Shown piece by piece: positions 62,500-64,000 of a stretch of DNA of 64,000 bases; position 1 is the stretch's first letter, and each line of letters opens with the position of its first letter. This DNA is from Salicibibacter cibarius (GTDB lineage: Bacteria; Bacillota; Bacilli; Bacillales; Marinococcaceae). The DNA lies in assembly GCF_016495725.1 (NCBI RefSeq), contig NZ_CP054705.1:3472001-3536000 (forward strand), in the 5' to 3' direction. The notes under the pieces are model-generated. The model was not told the origin of the DNA. It did no database searches and saw only the letters and a program-made list of their open reading frames with translations. The translations under genes and the position numbers were made by a program.

Positions 62500-63135
62500 T
62501 TAATATTTACGACGCTGAATATTTACGACATGATCAGCCATTCGCTCCACATAACGAATCGCCAAAAAAAGCGGTGCCAGCTTTTCGATTTGATCCGGCG
62601 TTTCTTTCATATCCCGGATAATACGCTGTTGCAATGAAAAAAATAATGCATCGACGTCCTCGTCCATTTGTTCCACGCTTTTGTCCGATTGGGGCGTCCC
62701 GGCGCGCATGCCTTCCAATGTTTTCGTTAACATAGCCGTACTTACCTGCAGCATCTCCTTATACCCATCGACAAATGACGCGCTGACATACGGACGCAAA
62801 TCATCCACGTCCAATTCCTTTTTGAGTTCGGCCACATTGACCACCTGATCGCCAATGCGTTCAAACTCCCGCGCCATCCTCATCATCGTTGTCAATGTCC
62901 TCAGTTCTTCCGGCAAAGGCTGCTGAAGGCTGATTAAATGCAAAATAGATGTATGGATTTGGTGGTCAAACGCATCGATCGATTCATCTTGTTGGATCAC
63001 AACATTTGCATCTTTGGTTGGAATAAAAAAAACATCTTTCACGTTTTCCATCTGATGCAAAACTTCTTCGCCCATGCTGAGGAGATCTCTTTCAATCATT
63101 TGCACTTCATTACTAAAATTTGTCATTTTATACAT
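62500..63135 (-). CDS. PhoU domain protein
   Basis: 211 residues, ATG after GGGGGGATG. PhoU-type three-helix repeats (DESIDAFDHQIHTSILHLIS, MAREFERIGDQVVNVAE and VERMADHVVNIQRRKY with the ExxxD metal-cluster pattern). Probably regulates the adjacent Na/Pi symporter. No pst genes are present. Confidence 0.87.
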   Translation of the reverse strand: MYKMTNFSNEVQMIERDLLSMGEEVLHQMENVKDVFFIPTKDANVVIQQDESIDAFDHQIHTSILHLISLQQPLPEELRTLTTMMRMAREFERIGDQVVNVAELKKELDVDDLRPYVSASFVDGYKEMLQVSTAMLTKTLEGMRAGTPQSDKSVEQMDEDVDALFFSLQQRIIRDMKETPDQIEKLAPLFLAIRYVERMADHVVNIQRRKY

Positions 63136-63204
63136 GATTACATCCCCCCACCTAAAAATTCCGTCCTATAGATTTCTATTCATCGTATCCCTACAAAATA
63201 CGCT

Positions 63205-64000
63205 TCATACGATTAAATCCACTTTTTCAAAACCGTCATCTGTTATTTTTACCAACCCTTTATCCGATAAACGAAGTTCGGGGATCACGACGAGGGCGAG
63301 AAGCGATAATGTCATAAATGCATAGTTCATCGTGCAACCGGCTTCGGCAAGTGCATGACTAATTGCACGCGACTCTTCCGCCACTTGTTCAAAAGAGGCA
63401 TTTGACATTAATCCTGCAATCAGTAAAGGCAAGACTGTCTCCCCTTTTTCCGTTATGACAACAATGCCTCCTTGCATCCCCGCTACTTTATTGGCAGCTG
63501 TTGCCATCATCCCATCGTCATTACCGATCACCATGAGGTTATGACTGTCATGCGCTACGGTTGAAGCTATTGCAACCTGCTTATCAAAGCGGAGTCCTTT
63601 CAAAATACCAAGACTTTTGTTTCCGTTTCGTCCATGACGTTCAATAACGGCCATTTTACAAAGGTCATCATGAAGAAGGATTTCTCCTTTTTCGCAAGAA
63701 AGACTGATATGTTTTTCTTGCGTGTACACCTGATTCTCGTTTACTTCAATCGCTCGCACGTTTACTTTGCTTCCATCGGGAGCAGGAGAAGTGATCCGAA
63801 AATCGTCTGCATTTATTTCTTTTCCGAGATGAACCGAATGGATGGCTTTTTCGGGTAATGGAAATTCCGGGAGATTCGTAACCATCTCCCCACCTTGCGC
63901 CACGACTTGTCCGGTCGCTATTGTCGTTCCAACGTTTACATCTGCCAGTGTCCCTTCTAGTAAAAGAAGGTCTGCAAACCGTCCGGGAGCCACGATGCCG
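63205..64000 (-). CDS. ade: adenine deaminase (partial, N-terminus beyond window)
   Basis: Minus-strand frame reaching the right edge. The visible C-terminal portion has APGRFADLLLLEGTLADVNV, the HDSHNLMVIGNDD segment with the conserved HDSHN, MQGGIVVITEKGE, LPLLIAGLMSN and the C-terminal MNYAFMTLSLLALVVIPELR and LSDKGLVK, all characteristic of Bacillus-type adenine deaminase. Converts adenine to hypoxanthine, feeding xanthine dehydrogenase. Catalytic HxH residues are outside the window. Confidence 0.9.
   Translation of the reverse strand, partial: GIVAPGRFADLLLLEGTLADVNVGTTIATGQVVAQGGEMVTNLPEFPLPEKAIHSVHLGKEINADDFRITSPAPDGSKVNVRAIEVNENQVYTQEKHISLSCEKGEILLHDDLCKMAVIERHGRNGNKSLGILKGLRFDKQVAIASTVAHDSHNLMVIGNDDGMMATAANKVAGMQGGIVVITEKGETVLPLLIAGLMSNASFEQVAEESRAISHALAEAGCTMNYAFMTLSLLALVVIPELRLSDKGLVKITDDGFEKVDLIV

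Overview
The window looks like chromosomal DNA from a Gram-positive Bacillaceae-type bacterium, probably salt- or alkali-adapted. Sequence evidence: strong AGGAGG-type ribosome binding sites, frequent TTG/GTG starts, a T-box leader before thrS, a purine riboswitch, a PucR regulator with PucR-box-like sites, and Bacillus-style puc genes. The genus is an inference. No rRNA, tRNA, CRISPR array, prophage or intact transposase is visible.

Layout. (1) 1-5.0 kb: a partial amidohydrolase, a regulator that fuses a DNA-binding HTH to a substrate-binding-protein-like domain, a DUF3100 membrane-protein pair and a TauE/SafE exporter. (2) 5.3-15.8 kb: purine salvage and oxidation. An NCS2-type permease and deaminase lie behind an attenuated leader of unknown type. 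A six-gene molybdenum xanthine dehydrogenase operon follows, led by a second unknown attenuator in tandem with a guanine-class purine riboswitch wired as an ON switch, then a PbuG-like permease. (3) 15.9-27.9 kb, minus strand: allantoin catabolism (allB, tpx, pucG, TIM-barrel gene, allC, allE, guanine deaminase, allF, frameshifted allG, allH, allK). (4) 28-37 kb: uraD, a collapsed uraD duplicate, uricase, HIU hydrolase, urate-type NCS2 permease, YfcC-family carrier, PucR, another NCS2 permease. (5) 37.2-56.1 kb: N-methyl and one-carbon catabolism: an OYE-type demethylase with EtfA, EtfB and a membrane Fe-S oxidoreductase, a DmdA-like/MetF/Fhs module, a second OYE-type protein, formaldehyde dehydrogenase, monomeric sarcosine oxidase, two GlcG-like paralogues, and TetR and LysR regulators. 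(6) 56.1-64 kb: a toxin-antitoxin pair, small membrane protein, GNAT, thrS with T-box, an unannotated 41-residue holin-like toxin, a Na/Pi symporter with a PhoU-like protein, and a partial adenine deaminase.

How it works together. Guanine, hypoxanthine and xanthine are imported, deaminated and oxidised to urate, then converted to allantoin, allantoate and ureidoglycine. Both a PucG transaminase (Bacillus route) and the oxamate carbamoyltransferase genes allFGH with carbamate kinase allK (enteric route) are present, so oxalurate could yield carbamoyl phosphate and ATP. The methyl-group region would convert dimethylglycine-like compounds and sarcosine to glycine, with formaldehyde oxidised to formate and methyl-THF oxidised through MetF and Fhs.

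The most notable signals are the ON-type tandem purine leader with its unclassified partner RNA, a four-site operator shared across the N-methyl genes, an operator palindrome beside the TetR gene, the single-base frameshift in allG, the decayed uraD duplication, the HTH/binding-protein fusion, the type I toxin locus, and two families of intergenic palindromic repeats.
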